Source: an uncultured Oscillospiraceae bacterium (GTDB lineage Bacteria; Bacillota; Clostridia; Oscillospirales; Acutalibacteraceae). Taken from it: a DNA stretch of 5,607 bases. A program made the translations under genes and the position numbers. Of the stretch, positions 5,578 to 5,607 are shown in pieces; the stretch's first letter is position 1, and each line of letters opens with the position of its first letter. The stretch covers positions 1 to 5,607 of the forward strand of contig UQVI01000117.1 in NCBI GenBank assembly GCA_900544515.1, in the 5' to 3' direction. Under the pieces are notes generated by a model. The model was not told the DNA's origin. It made no database searches and saw nothing but the letters and a program-made list of their open reading frames with translations.

Positions 5578-5607
5578 TTGCTTAAAATCATTATCTTTTC
5601 AGCTATA

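Overview
The window looks like the end of a metagenomic or draft contig from an anaerobic, low-to-mid GC Firmicute, most likely gut Clostridia (Oscillospirales/Ruminococcaceae-like). This is inferred from strong AGGAGG-type ribosome binding sites, tight co-directional gene spacing, a cysteine-rich DUF3795 protein, a compact Amidase_6 protein and an oxygen-sensitive type of dihydroxy-acid dehydratase. No rRNA or other taxonomic marker is present, so the placement is an inference. The first 47 bases are not genomic: they are an Illumina Nextera library adapter, including an i7 index, joined to the real sequence at base 48.

Layout on the + strand: the C-terminal end of lysyl-tRNA synthetase (lysS), a 166-residue cysteine-rich DUF3795 protein 14 bases behind it, then after a 65-base AT-rich gap a run of four closely packed genes: ilvD (dihydroxy-acid dehydratase), a one-TM protein with a sortase-like outer domain, a four-TM protein of unknown family, and an ABC ATPase of the polysaccharide/teichoic-acid exporter type. 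The gaps inside this run are 11, 1 and 10 bases. At two of the junctions the upstream stop codon overlaps the next Shine-Dalgarno sequence, and at the third the stop and start are one base apart. A strong hairpin with T-tract closes the run. Downstream on the - strand lies a small Amidase_6 (papain/NlpC-like) protein without a signal peptide, converging on the same terminator.

The part with most unexplained biology is the three-gene membrane cassette behind ilvD (2653-4925). The sortase-like protein keeps the family's Cys and Arg but has Tyr where the catalytic His should be. The four-TM protein has a large outer domain between TM1 and TM2, and the ATPase has no recognisable ABC-2 permease beside it. 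A working guess is a cell-envelope export or signalling complex in which the four-TM protein is the membrane partner of the ATPase and the sortase-like protein is a non-enzymatic or altered outer subunit. This is inference from gene order and topology, not an established system.
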